The notes below the pieces were generated by a model. It saw only the letters and a program-made list of their open reading frames with translations, did not search any database and was not told the origin of the DNA. Shown here in pieces: positions 18,142-25,620 of a stretch of 64,000 nucleotides of DNA. The stretch lies in the NCBI RefSeq assembly GCF_011057645.1, contig NZ_JAALGE010000004.1, positions 1 to 64,000 on the forward strand, in the 5' to 3' direction. The first letter of the stretch is position 1. Every line of letters begins with the position of its first letter. Source of the DNA: Marisediminicola senii. GTDB lineage: Bacteria > Actinomycetota > Actinomycetes > Actinomycetales > Microbacteriaceae. The translations under genes were made by a program, and so were the position numbers.

Positions 18142-19676
18142 TCTCAGGCAGCGGCGAGACCGAGGAGTCGGCGGCAGACCGGGCGAACGAGACCCCCGCC
18201 GTGCTCCCGCCCCCCACCGTGGTGCCGTCGCACACGGTATCGATGGCCGTCGTCACCGCCCCCGACAGCTCTGCCGCGATCGAACGCGACGCCACCGGTT
18301 CGGGATCCCGCCGGGCCACCTTCTCCCCGCTGCCCGCCGGCGCGCAGGAGATCGCGTGGGAGGAGTCCTCGTCACAGGCCGACGCATCGACGCCCGCCGC
18401 CGACGCACCAGCATCCGCAGCCGACGGTGCAGCGGCACCGCAGACCCTCACCCGGCGCCAGCTGCGCGCCCTCCGCGCGCAGGCCGAGGCCGAGGGGCGC
18501 CCCGCGCCCGTCGTGCAGTCGCTCGCCACCGGCATCTTCAGCGTCATCCCGCCCGCCGAGGCCGACCAGGCAGCGCAGGCCGACCAGATCGCCCGCGCCG
18601 AGCGCGCCGCCGCAGCAGAGCAGGCCGCCGAAGCGGAATATGCCGCGTCCGGGGGTGTCGTCGACGCCGAGGTGGTCGACGCCGACCCCGCTACCGATGG
18701 TGCAGACGCTCGGACCGACTCTGCTGTGGAGGTCGAGGTGGTCGCCGTAGGGACCGGCCCCGACGCGGCGCATGACGACGTGATCGAGGCCGAGGTCGTC
18801 GACGAGACGCGCCCAGGTCGTCCGTCGCCGTTCCAGGCGCTGTTCTTTCCCCGCCGTCGCGGTGCTGCCGCAGCTGCGGCCGCCGCGGCGCCTGCCGCCG
18901 CTGCCCCCGGCGCGGCAGACGAGACGCCGGCAGACGAGGCACCGGCGAACAAGGCACCTGCAGACGAGGCACCCGCAGGCGAGGCGTCCACCGACACGGC
19001 ACCGGCCAACGCCGTGGACGTGGCAGCCGCAGACTCGGCCAGCGGCACCGCAACCGACGGGCGCGACGACGTTGCAGCAGATGACACTGCGGCCGCGGCA
19101 TCCACCGATGTCTCCACGACCGACACCGCCACCGACGACGGCTTCCTGTCCGACGAGGAGCAGGCCGACCACATCGAGCCCGCACCCCTCGACGCGATCG
19201 CCCCGTTCGGCGAGTGGCCGGCCCAGGATCCGCTGACCGCGCCAGAGTCGGCCGACGCGGCTACCGAGCTCCCCGTCACCACGGGGGCGATCACCACCAA
19301 CGCCCTCGTGCTGCCCACCGTGCCGGCCGAGCAGGGCGACGCCGTCATCGCGCCGCTCACCAGCACCGGCGAAGTGCTGCTCACCGGGTCGATCGACCTG
19401 CCGCGCACCTTCGGCTCCACCGGTGCGCACCCCGTGCTGTTCGACCACCCCGACGTCGACGCGCTCATCGACGCGAACGACCGCGACGACGTGGTCTCCG
19501 ACGCCGCCCCGGTGCGCGCCGTCAACGCGGTCAGCAGCGCCTCGTCGTCCGGCTCGGTCATCGAGTCGCCGATGCGGCCCGCCTCGCGCCTCCCGCTCGT
19601 CATCGGCCTCGCGGCCATCGCTGCGGTACTCATCACCATCGGTGTCGTCGTCGGCGTCGCCCTCGACATCCTCTAG
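18138..19676 (+). CDS. Ala/Asp/Glu-rich protein with C-terminal membrane anchor
   Basis: A 512-residue protein of low complexity, rich in Ala, Asp, Glu, Thr and Pro. Features: TLTRRQLRALRAQAEAEGR (about residues 110-128); degenerate repeats of ADEAPA (about 255-285); and a C-terminal transmembrane helix (LVIGLAAIAAVLITIGVVVGVAL) with only a few residues after it, as in tail-anchored or C-in proteins. There is no signal peptide, so the long acidic part is probably cytoplasmic. Sharing the RRQ motif with the overlapping upstream gene suggests both belong to one lineage-specific set. Function is unknown. Confidence 0.7.
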   Translation: MISGSGETEESAADRANETPAVLPPPTVVPSHTVSMAVVTAPDSSAAIERDATGSGSRRATFSPLPAGAQEIAWEESSSQADASTPAADAPASAADGAAAPQTLTRRQLRALRAQAEAEGRPAPVVQSLATGIFSVIPPAEADQAAQADQIARAERAAAAEQAAEAEYAASGGVVDAEVVDADPATDGADARTDSAVEVEVVAVGTGPDAAHDDVIEAEVVDETRPGRPSPFQALFFPRRRGAAAAAAAAAPAAAAPGAADETPADEAPANKAPADEAPAGEASTDTAPANAVDVAAADSASGTATDGRDDVAADDTAAAASTDVSTTDTATDDGFLSDEEQADHIEPAPLDAIAPFGEWPAQDPLTAPESADAATELPVTTGAITTNALVLPTVPAEQGDAVIAPLTSTGEVLLTGSIDLPRTFGSTGAHPVLFDHPDVDALIDANDRDDVVSDAAPVRAVNAVSSASSSGSVIESPMRPASRLPLVIGLAAIAAVLITIGVVVGVALDIL

Positions 19677-19800
19677 TGCGCCGCTCGCCAGTGCACTTCC
19701 CATCACGCCCGCGGCCAGCCAGCCGGCAGGCAGCCCGGTCGGGGCGACCCGACCCGGCCCCCACGCATTCCACCCCGTCGCTCTTACCCGTCAGGACCCT

Positions 19801-20244
19801 ATGACTGCTTCCGATCACGCCACCGACCTCCTCCAGCGCGCCGCCGTGGCCGCCGACTCGAAGGGCGCAGAAGACCTCGTCGCGCTCGACGTCTCCGGCC
19901 CGCTGCCCCTCACCGACGTGTTCCTCCTCGCGACCGGCCGCAACGAACGCAACGTCGTCGCGATCGCCAGCGAGATCGAGGACCGCCTGATCGGTGCCGG
20001 CTCCAAGCCGCTGCGCCGCGAGGGCCGCGCAGAGGGCCGCTGGATCCTGCTCGACTTCGGCGACCTCATCGTGCACGTCTTCCACGAGGAAGACCGCATG
20101 TTCTACTCGCTCGAGCGCCTGTGGAAGGACTGCCCGGTCATTCCGATCGACCTCCCGGCAGACCGCGGCGCCGACCGCGACACCGACACCGACACCGACC
20201 GCGCTACTGGCGCGAACCCCGACGCGTCCCCGTCTGCTGGGTAG
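19801..20244 (+). CDS. rsfS: Ribosome silencing factor RsfS
   Basis: Binds L14 and blocks subunit joining in stationary phase. The 147-residue protein has the family core: GAEDLVALDVSGPLPLTDVFLLATG, NVVAIASEIEDRL, GRWILLDFGDLIVHVFHEEDRMFYSLERLWKD-type sequence. After residue about 118 it carries an acidic DTDTDTD tail not found in typical RsfS of about 110-130 residues. ATG 19801 follows CAGGA. The 124 bp separating it from the preceding gene show nothing notable. Confidence 0.95.
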   Translation: MTASDHATDLLQRAAVAADSKGAEDLVALDVSGPLPLTDVFLLATGRNERNVVAIASEIEDRLIGAGSKPLRREGRAEGRWILLDFGDLIVHVFHEEDRMFYSLERLWKDCPVIPIDLPADRGADRDTDTDTDRATGANPDASPSAG

Positions 20245-20261
20245 TACCCGTCGGCACGTCG

Positions 20262-21260
20262 GTGGGCGCCAGCATTCCGGCTGAGGCACCACTGCCGCGC
20301 TGGCGACGTCGACCGGACGACGTCCCCGTCGCGGTCGCGTCTGTCGACGCCTGGGCCGGGGGTGCGGCCATGCGCGAGCTGGTGATCGAATTCGGTGGAT
20401 GCATCGGCGAGCGTCACGGCGACGACCTCCTGCGCTACCTCGACGACGTCTCTGCCGAGCACTGGGACTTCCGTCGCGGCCGGGAACGCAACGAGTCCAT
20501 GCGAGCCGACCTCACCGCGCGGCAACGCTCCGCGGTGGGCGACCTCGCGCCGCTGCTCGGACTCGCCGGCCTCGAGACACCGCCAGGGGCGCGCTACGAC
20601 ACCGTGCTGATGACCGGTGGCATGGTGCGCGCGGGCATCGTGAAGCCCCGGTTCGTGCGGCAGCTGCTCGATGGCGGCCTGGCCGCGCGTCACGTCGTCT
20701 TCCTCGGGGCGTTTCGGCCGTTCGGCGGTGACGAGCACGCCCTGGCAGCCGCACTCGGGGTGACCGCCGGGGGCCGCGCCGCCGACAACGAGGTCGATGC
20801 GATGGTGTGGGGCATGCAGCAGGCGTTCGACCTGCGCGAGCCTCCGGCAGAAGACGGTTCGGGCGACGTCGCTCCGGCCGCGGCGTGGCGCGAATACCGG
20901 TGGGAGCAGAACGGCGTGCGGCTGAGCGTCGTCGCCGCGGCATCCACCGACCCCGACAACCGCCGCGCGAACACCGTCGACACCTACCGGTTCTGGGCCG
21001 GGCGCACCAGGGCGGCCGACGAGCTGTCGACGCTGCTCGTGACGACCCCGGTGTACGTTCCGCACCAGCTCGCCGGTGCCATCGAGACCCTGGGAGTCGA
21101 GCACGACATCGCGGTCGACGCCGCGGGTGTCAGCGCCGCCGCCTCCGACCTCGGCGCCCTCACCCAGCGATTCACCGCCGGCCATCACCTGCAGGAGCTG
21201 CGGTCTGCCATCCGCAGCATGCGGTCGCTGCGGGCGGCGCTGGTGCGCGCCACCGGGTGA
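20262..21260 (+). CDS. Conserved protein, possibly DUF218/YdcF-like fold
   Basis: A protein of about 332 residues downstream of rsfS. Segments that recall DUF218 (YdcF/ElyC-type) proteins are YDTVLMTGGMVRAGI, then RRANTVDTYRFWAGRTRAADE (an NTxxT-like motif), then LLVTTPVYVPHQLAGAIETLG. This resemblance is by eye and needs a profile search. No membrane helix or signal peptide is seen. The start is uncertain: GTG 20262, 17 bp after rsfS, is the best-placed codon. A later ATG at 20370 would drop a proline/arginine-rich leader. Confidence 0.6.
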   Translation: MGASIPAEAPLPRWRRRPDDVPVAVASVDAWAGGAAMRELVIEFGGCIGERHGDDLLRYLDDVSAEHWDFRRGRERNESMRADLTARQRSAVGDLAPLLGLAGLETPPGARYDTVLMTGGMVRAGIVKPRFVRQLLDGGLAARHVVFLGAFRPFGGDEHALAAALGVTAGGRAADNEVDAMVWGMQQAFDLREPPAEDGSGDVAPAAAWREYRWEQNGVRLSVVAAASTDPDNRRANTVDTYRFWAGRTRAADELSTLLVTTPVYVPHQLAGAIETLGVEHDIAVDAAGVSAAASDLGALTQRFTAGHHLQELRSAIRSMRSLRAALVRATG

Positions 21261-21283
21261 TCGGCGAGCTGGCGGCTCTGTAA

Positions 21284-21311
21284 CCGGTTACCGCGTCGCC
21301 GGTTACCGCGT
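21284..21311. repeat. Short direct repeat CCGGTTACCGCGT
   Basis: Two copies (21284-21296 and 21299-21311) lie between convergent genes, the second over the 3' end of the ABM-domain gene. A TAACCGGTTA palindrome covers 21281-21290. No clear role. Confidence 0.6.
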
Positions 21312-21875
21312 AGCGCGGGTAGGGCGTCGCATCAGCCACGGTCGCAGCGCCCGCGTCACGAACGGCATCGCGAGGTAGGTCATGACCGGGGTGACCAGAA
21401 CGACGGTGAGCAGCACCCGCAGCGGCAGCGGCCAGTCGCCGATGAGAGGCGACAGCAGCCAGTTCGCGCCGAGGCTCAGCGGGTAGAACACGATGAAGAT
21501 GCTGATCATCTGCTTCCAGCGCGGGGGAGCGGATGCCGCGGTCGGAATGACCTCCACCGAGCGCGGTTCGTCGAACCACCCCTCGATGCCGGTGCGTTTC
21601 TCCGTGCGCGAATCCTCCACGAGCCCCATCGCGCTCGCGATCCACCAGGCCCGCTCGGGTGACTTCTCCCACGTCTCGAGGCTGGCCGCGTCGGCGAAGC
21701 GGAACAGCATGTGCCACTCCGGCGACAGCGGATCGGGCCGCACCCATCCGGAACCGAGGTAGCCGGGGGAGGCGCTGAGTAGGTCCTGCCCGGCGCGCGC
21801 CCACGCCGACACCTCCTTGACCCGGTCGGGCGAGACGGTTCGCGTGATCGAGATGGTGATCGGATCAGAAGTCAT
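21303..21875 (-). CDS. ABM-domain protein with C-terminal membrane helices
   Basis: A 190-residue protein. The N-terminal half (residues about 5-100) is an antibiotic-biosynthesis-monooxygenase-type dimeric alpha/beta-barrel (VSPDRVKEVSAWARAGQDLLSASPGYLGS, HMLFRFADAASLETWEKSPERAWW). Residues about 120-175 contain two membrane helices (MISIFIVFYPLSLGANWLL; LRVLLTVVLVTPVMTYLAMPF). This two-part architecture is known in ABM-superfamily proteins of actinobacteria, without assigned substrate. The N-terminal domain would face the cytoplasm. A -10-like CAGACT lies 6 nt before ATG 21875 (21882-21887), a weaker leaderless pattern. Confidence 0.8.
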   Translation of the reverse strand: MTSDPITISITRTVSPDRVKEVSAWARAGQDLLSASPGYLGSGWVRPDPLSPEWHMLFRFADAASLETWEKSPERAWWIASAMGLVEDSRTEKRTGIEGWFDEPRSVEVIPTAASAPPRWKQMISIFIVFYPLSLGANWLLSPLIGDWPLPLRVLLTVVLVTPVMTYLAMPFVTRALRPWLMRRPTRATR

Positions 21876-21966
21876 GGCACCAGTCTGCCCGCGTCGCGAG
21901 AGAGTCCAGAAGTGTAGTAACTTGGTCTAGTTGCCTTCTTGGAGCTTCTATCCAGGAGGGCGATAT

Positions 21967-22040
21967 GGGTCCATGGCGCAGCCCGGTAGCGCACCTGCAT
22001 GGCATGCAGGGGGTCAGGGGTTCGAATCCCCTTGGATCCA
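21967..22040 (+). tRNA. tRNA-Ala (anticodon GGC)
   Basis: A full cloverleaf can be drawn. The acceptor is GGGTCCA/TGGATCC with one G-U pair; the D-arm is GCGC-AGCCCGGTA-GCGC. The anticodon stem CCTGC/GCAGG has loop ATGGCAT, giving anticodon GGC. The T-arm contains GGTTCGAATCC. The discriminator is A22040 and CCA is not encoded (followed by CCC). A terminator hairpin follows 33 bp later. No integrated element lies beside it. Confidence 0.96.
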
Positions 22041-22073
22041 CCCGAGTAACGAGCATCACCAGCTACACCAGCG

Positions 22074-22104
22074 AAAAGGCCGCCCCACGGGGCGGCCTTT
22101 TCTG
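22074..22104 (+). terminator. Rho-independent terminator after tRNA-Ala
   Basis: Stem AAAAGGCCGCCCC (22074-22086), 2-nt loop, stem GGGGCGGCCTTTT (22089-22101), then CTG. It is a classical GC-rich hairpin with a U-run on the plus strand and an A-run that would serve the minus strand too. Confidence 0.9.
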
Positions 22105-22124
22105 TTGCTTCAGCTAGTGCGTTG

Positions 22125-22343
22125 TCACCGATGCAGCAGCGTCATGGCGGTGATCGACCCGACGACGAATGCCGTGCCGCCCCCGATCATCGCGAACGCT
22201 TCCATCTCGGTAACGGTGCCGACGGCGCTGCCCTGAAGGAACAGGGTCACCGCCACGAACATCAGTGCGACGATCCCCGTCGTCGCAGCCAATCCGAAAA
22301 ACCACCCGATCACTCGTCGGGGCCCCCACCCAATGCTGTCCAT
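22125..22343 (-). CDS. Small membrane protein, function unknown
   Basis: A 72-residue protein with two hydrophobic helices (VIGWFFGLAATTGIVALMFVAVTLFL and MEAFAMIGGGTAFVVGSITAM) and a short C-terminus. ATG 22343 (MDSIGWGPRRV) is preferred over a TTG 36 nt upstream because family-like small proteins start just before the first helix; neither has a clear RBS. It reads toward the tRNA terminator, which could also stop this transcript. No function is recognised. Confidence 0.6.
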   Translation of the reverse strand: MDSIGWGPRRVIGWFFGLAATTGIVALMFVAVTLFLQGSAVGTVTEMEAFAMIGGGTAFVVGSITAMTLLHR

Positions 22344-22457
22344 AACTCGAATGATGCACCCGGCGCCCGACAGGGGCAAGGGACGCGCCGAAAAGACGCG
22401 TTCGCGTTACCGAAAGCGCGCCGTGCGGCGCATGGCACGTGCACCGCGCACCCCGCG

Positions 22458-23966
22458 TCAGCCGCGGGATGCCGCGACCGGTGCGCCGTCGCCCACCCAG
22501 ACGTTGCCGGACATGGCGATGGGCGTCGTGCTCGGCGAGACGACCGCGCAGCCGCCGATCCTGGTGTCGCGGGCGAACGTGTTGCCCGTCACCGAGATGC
22601 CCCGCAGCGGTCCGTGTGATTTCTGGACCATGTTGATCGAGCACGCGCCGCCGCCGATCCAATTGCCCGCGATCGTGACGTTCGACACGGGGCCGCGATC
22701 CTGCGTGATCATCACGGCGGCATTCCTGGCACCGCTGATCGCGTTGCCCGTGATGCGCACGTTCGACCCGGTCTGGATCTGGATCGAGTCGTCGTGGCTC
22801 GCGCTTCCGCCCTGGAACGGGTCGCTCGCGAAGTGCAGGTTGTCGTGCAGCCACGAATCCTCGATCACGACGTTGCCCCCGGTGAGGTGCACGCTGTCGA
22901 CGACGTGGTGCAGGTTCACCCTGGTGAGGGTGAAGTTGTAGCCGTAGACGCCCTGCATGGCGGGGGAGGGATCGGACGGCGCGATCTCGGTGTCGACGAC
23001 GCGCAGGTTCGCGTGCCCGCCGAGGTTGTTGACCAGCGCCATCACGCCCGTCGACGGCGTGCCGCGCACGATCGAGTTGCGGATGGTCACGTTCGCCGCC
23101 TTGACGATCACGTCGCCGCGGATGTCGAGCGCCGAGATGACCGCTCCCGGAGTCGTCACGGTGAGCGTGCCGTTGTGCACGGTGAGGGGCGTGCCGGCCG
23201 GAACGCCGGTGGTCGCCGCATTCGGCTGCCCGGCGGGGCGCGCGGGCGTGGCGGGCGTCGCTGGTGCCGCTGGCCTGACCTGCGCGGGCGCCGCAGCCGG
23301 TGCCGGTGCCGGTGCCGGTGCGGGCATCGAGTAGCCGACGACGGTCGTGCGCATCTCGACGCTGGCCCGCTCGCTCGACATCGTCAGGCGACCGGCATAC
23401 CCGCCGGGCACCGGGAGGGTCATCGTCGCCGTCGGACGCTGGTTCAGTCGCGCGGTCAGCACGCCCGTCCTGTCCCCCGACCCGAGCGTCGCGGTCACGG
23501 CGGTGTCGCGCCACGCGCCGCGCGCTTCGAAGCGCAGGGTGATGGATGCGGCGCCCGCCGGCACCCCGGCGATGGCGACCGATGCGCTGCCCCCGGTCGG
23601 CACCACGACGGTCGGCTGGCCGATGCTGACGGATACCGCGGCCGGCGCAGCTGCGGCGAACGCGCCCCCCGGCGGCGGAACGACGAGCACCGCGGTGAGG
23701 GCGACGGCCGCCCCCAGGGCGATCGATCGCGCGGTTCCCCGTCGCGCGGTTCCCCGTCGCGCGGTTCCCCGACGGCGAGACGATGTGGACAGGCGTGCTT
23801 CAGTGACGAATGTAGGAAAGATGACGTTGACCGATTCCGTGTGAACCGTTCGATCCCCCGAGAGAACGAGCGGAGCGGCCCCCGATGGCCACGTTGCGGA
23901 TGATTGTGATACCCGCTGCAGACGTTCGTCAAACCGAGGAGAAATCCGTCGTCCATCATGGACCAC
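22458..23966 (-). CDS. Exported right-handed beta-helix repeat protein
   Basis: A secreted protein of about 500 residues. It has an Arg-rich n-region made of three RGTAR repeats, a hydrophobic segment (SIALGAAVALTAVLVV), an Ala-rich cleavage zone (GGAFAAAAPA) and a beta-sandwich-like region of about 110 residues. A Pro/Ala linker follows (APAPAPAPAAAPAQ), then a pectate-lyase-type parallel beta-helix with repeating turns (NVTIRNSIVRG, NLRVVDTEIAP, NVVIEDSWLHDN, NVRITGNAISGA, NVTIAGNWIGGG, ISVTGNTFARD). Its substrate is not evident. The start is unresolved: GTG 23966 is the nearest in-frame start upstream of the signal sequence, with ATG 23996 and ATG 24011 as alternatives. Confidence 0.75.
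   Translation of the reverse strand: MVHDGRRISPRFDERLQRVSQSSATWPSGAAPLVLSGDRTVHTESVNVIFPTFVTEARLSTSSRRRGTARRGTARRGTARSIALGAAVALTAVLVVPPPGGAFAAAAPAAVSVSIGQPTVVVPTGGSASVAIAGVPAGAASITLRFEARGAWRDTAVTATLGSGDRTGVLTARLNQRPTATMTLPVPGGYAGRLTMSSERASVEMRTTVVGYSMPAPAPAPAPAAAPAQVRPAAPATPATPARPAGQPNAATTGVPAGTPLTVHNGTLTVTTPGAVISALDIRGDVIVKAANVTIRNSIVRGTPSTGVMALVNNLGGHANLRVVDTEIAPSDPSPAMQGVYGYNFTLTRVNLHHVVDSVHLTGGNVVIEDSWLHDNLHFASDPFQGGSASHDDSIQIQTGSNVRITGNAISGARNAAVMITQDRGPVSNVTIAGNWIGGGACSINMVQKSHGPLRGISVTGNTFARDTRIGGCAVVSPSTTPIAMSGNVWVGDGAPVAASRG
23729..23773 (-). repeat. Three 15-bp tandem repeats in the signal-peptide coding region
   Basis: GCGCGGTTCCCCGTC occurs at 23729-23743 and 23744-23758, with a one-base variant at 23759-23773. 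Being a multiple of 3, changes in copy number add or remove RGTAR blocks in the signal-peptide n-region without a frameshift. Confidence 0.9.
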
Positions 23967-23978
23967 TCCGCCGGGTGT

Positions 23979-24003
23979 GCCCCCAATGGGGGCCATTGCC
24001 CCC
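23979..24003 (-). promoter_or_regulatory. Three-arm alternating inverted repeat upstream of the beta-helix gene
   Basis: Arms GCCCCC (23979-23984), GGGGGC (23988-23993) and GCCCCC (23998-24003) allow two mutually exclusive hairpins (loops AAT and CATT) just before the likely start. One candidate ATG lies within it. It may be an operator or an RNA switch; no proof. Confidence 0.4.
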
Positions 24004-24179
24004 AACCTCATGCCCGGTCGTGTCGTCACGCCTCGTGACCTGCGTTTTTGACCGGCGCTGGATGCGGCGGCGCCACGTCTCGCCGCGGGATCGCCGACTC
24101 TCCACACCCGACCAAATCGGCATCAACCACTGGTTGAGGGTTCTGTACCCCGAGCGCACCCCTCATCCGGCCCGAACAT

Positions 24180-24218
24180 GACTCTGCGCCGCACGGTCAC
24201 ACCGTGCGGCGCAGAGTC
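24180..24218 (-). terminator. Perfect 18-bp hairpin after the formaldehyde dehydrogenase gene
   Basis: GACTCTGCGCCGCACGGT (24180-24197), loop CAC, exact complement at 24201-24218. It lies 10 bp beyond the fdhA stop codon. There is no U-run, but length and position suggest a terminator or mRNA 3'-end stabiliser. Confidence 0.7.
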
Positions 24219-24227
24219 GGGTGACTG

Positions 24228-25439
24228 CTAGTCGAGGTAGCCGTTCGGGTTCAGCACGTACTTCGTCGCCGCTCCCGCGTCGAACTCCGCATAGCCGCGC
24301 GGGGCGTCGTCGAGCGAGATCGCCTTAGCGTTGACGTTCTTGCCGATCGATACCTTGTCGTGCAGGATCGCCATCATCAGCTGGCGGTTGTACTTCATCA
24401 CGGGGCACTGCCCGGTATTGAACGACAGCGACTTCGCCCAGCCGGTGCCGAGGCTCAGCGACAGCGAGCCCTTCTGGGCGGCCTCGTCGACGCCGCCCGG
24501 GTCGCCGGTCACGTAGAGCCCGGGAATGCCGAGGGCGCCTCCGGCCGTCGTCACGTCCATCAGCGAGTTGAGCACCGTGGCCGGTGCCTCGCCCGCATCC
24601 TTGCCGTGCCCGCGCGCCTCGAAGCCCACGGCGTCGACGCCGCAGTCGACCTCCGGAACGCCGAGGATCTGCTCGATCTGGTCGGCGAGGTCACCCGCCG
24701 TGAGGTCGATCGTCTCGCAGCCGAAGCTGCGGGCCTGCGCGAGGCGGTCGGCGTTGAGGTCGCCGACGATCACGGCTGCCGCGCCGAGGAGCTGCGCGCC
24801 GGTCGCCGCGGCGAGCCCGACCGGACCGGCGCCGGCGATGTACACCGTGGAGCCGGGCCCGACGCCCGCGGTGACCGCACCGTGGAACCCGGTCGGGAAG
24901 ATGTCCGACAGCATCGTCAGGTCCATGATCTTCTCGAGTGCCTGGTCGCGGTCCGGGAACTTCAGCGCGTTGAAGTCCGCGTACGGCACGAGCACGTACT
25001 CGGCCTGGCCGCCCACCCAGCCGCCCATGTCGACGTAGCCGTAGGCGGCTCCGGGGCGGGCGGGATTGACGTTGAGGCAGATGCCGGTCTTGCGTTCCTT
25101 GCAGTTGCGACACCGGCCACAGGCGATGTTGAACGGCACGGAGACGATGTCGCCGACCTTGATGAATTCGACGCCGGGCCCGACCTCGACGACCTCACCG
25201 GTGATCTCGTGGCCGAGCACGAGGTTCGCGGGTGCGGTGGTGCGACCGCGCACCATGTGCTGGTCGGATCCGCAGATGTTCGTGGCGACGGTCTTGATGA
25301 TCGCGCCGTGCGGTAGCTTGCGCCCGATATTGGCCGGGTTCACCCCCGGCCCATCCTTCAGTTCGAACGTGGGGTAGTCGATGTCGATGACCTCGACGAC
25401 CCCGGGGGACTTGTAGGCAACTGCTTTGTTCCCTGACAT
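24228..25439 (-). CDS. fdhA: Glutathione-independent formaldehyde dehydrogenase (Zn, NAD-dependent)
   Basis: Oxidises formaldehyde to formate with tightly bound NAD, without glutathione (Pseudomonas putida type). The 403-residue MDR protein has catalytic-zinc ligands C56 (NICGSDQH) and H77-E78 (GHEITG). Structural-zinc cysteines C107, C110, C113 and C121 lie in CGRCRNCKERKTGIC. The LSDIFPTGFHGA stretch contains the active-site Asp, and the Rossmann motif is AGAGPVGLAAA. The long insert after VEVIDIDYP and the ending YVLNPNGYLD match this subfamily, not ordinary alcohol dehydrogenases. RBS GAGGAAGG lies upstream of ATG 25439. It is divergent from fdhD, which fits a formaldehyde-to-formate theme. 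Confidence 0.92.
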   Translation of the reverse strand: MSGNKAVAYKSPGVVEVIDIDYPTFELKDGPGVNPANIGRKLPHGAIIKTVATNICGSDQHMVRGRTTAPANLVLGHEITGEVVEVGPGVEFIKVGDIVSVPFNIACGRCRNCKERKTGICLNVNPARPGAAYGYVDMGGWVGGQAEYVLVPYADFNALKFPDRDQALEKIMDLTMLSDIFPTGFHGAVTAGVGPGSTVYIAGAGPVGLAAATGAQLLGAAAVIVGDLNADRLAQARSFGCETIDLTAGDLADQIEQILGVPEVDCGVDAVGFEARGHGKDAGEAPATVLNSLMDVTTAGGALGIPGLYVTGDPGGVDEAAQKGSLSLSLGTGWAKSLSFNTGQCPVMKYNRQLMMAILHDKVSIGKNVNAKAISLDDAPRGYAEFDAGAATKYVLNPNGYLD

Positions 25440-25620
25440 GTATAGCCTTCCTCGGTACTACTGCGGACCGGTCGGTGCGACCGCTCGTGCGACCGCAGTG
25501 CGGTGCCCGGTTGGTATGCCCATTCAAGTGACCCGCCCTGGGAATGACAAGCAGAAACATGAAAGAGAATAGGTTTATCGCTCGCTTGTGGCGTGGTCCG
25601 TCAACTGTTAGGCCTGAAGC

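Noticed and set aside
21865-22059. Minus-strand open frame with RGFEPLTPCMPC-like sequence
   Set aside because: It is the antisense translation of tRNA-Ala, a well-known artefact.
21967-22104. tRNA-Ala as attachment site of an integrated element
   Set aside because: No integrase, no repeat of the tRNA 3' end and no change in gene character on either side.
23729-23773. CRISPR-like array (also the repeats at 4470-4517 and 49872-49947)
   Set aside because: Units are directly adjacent without spacers and no cas gene is present.
22122-23903. Plus-strand open frames opposite the beta-helix gene
   Set aside because: Arg/Ala-rich shadows; the minus frame shows regular beta-helix turns and a signal sequence.
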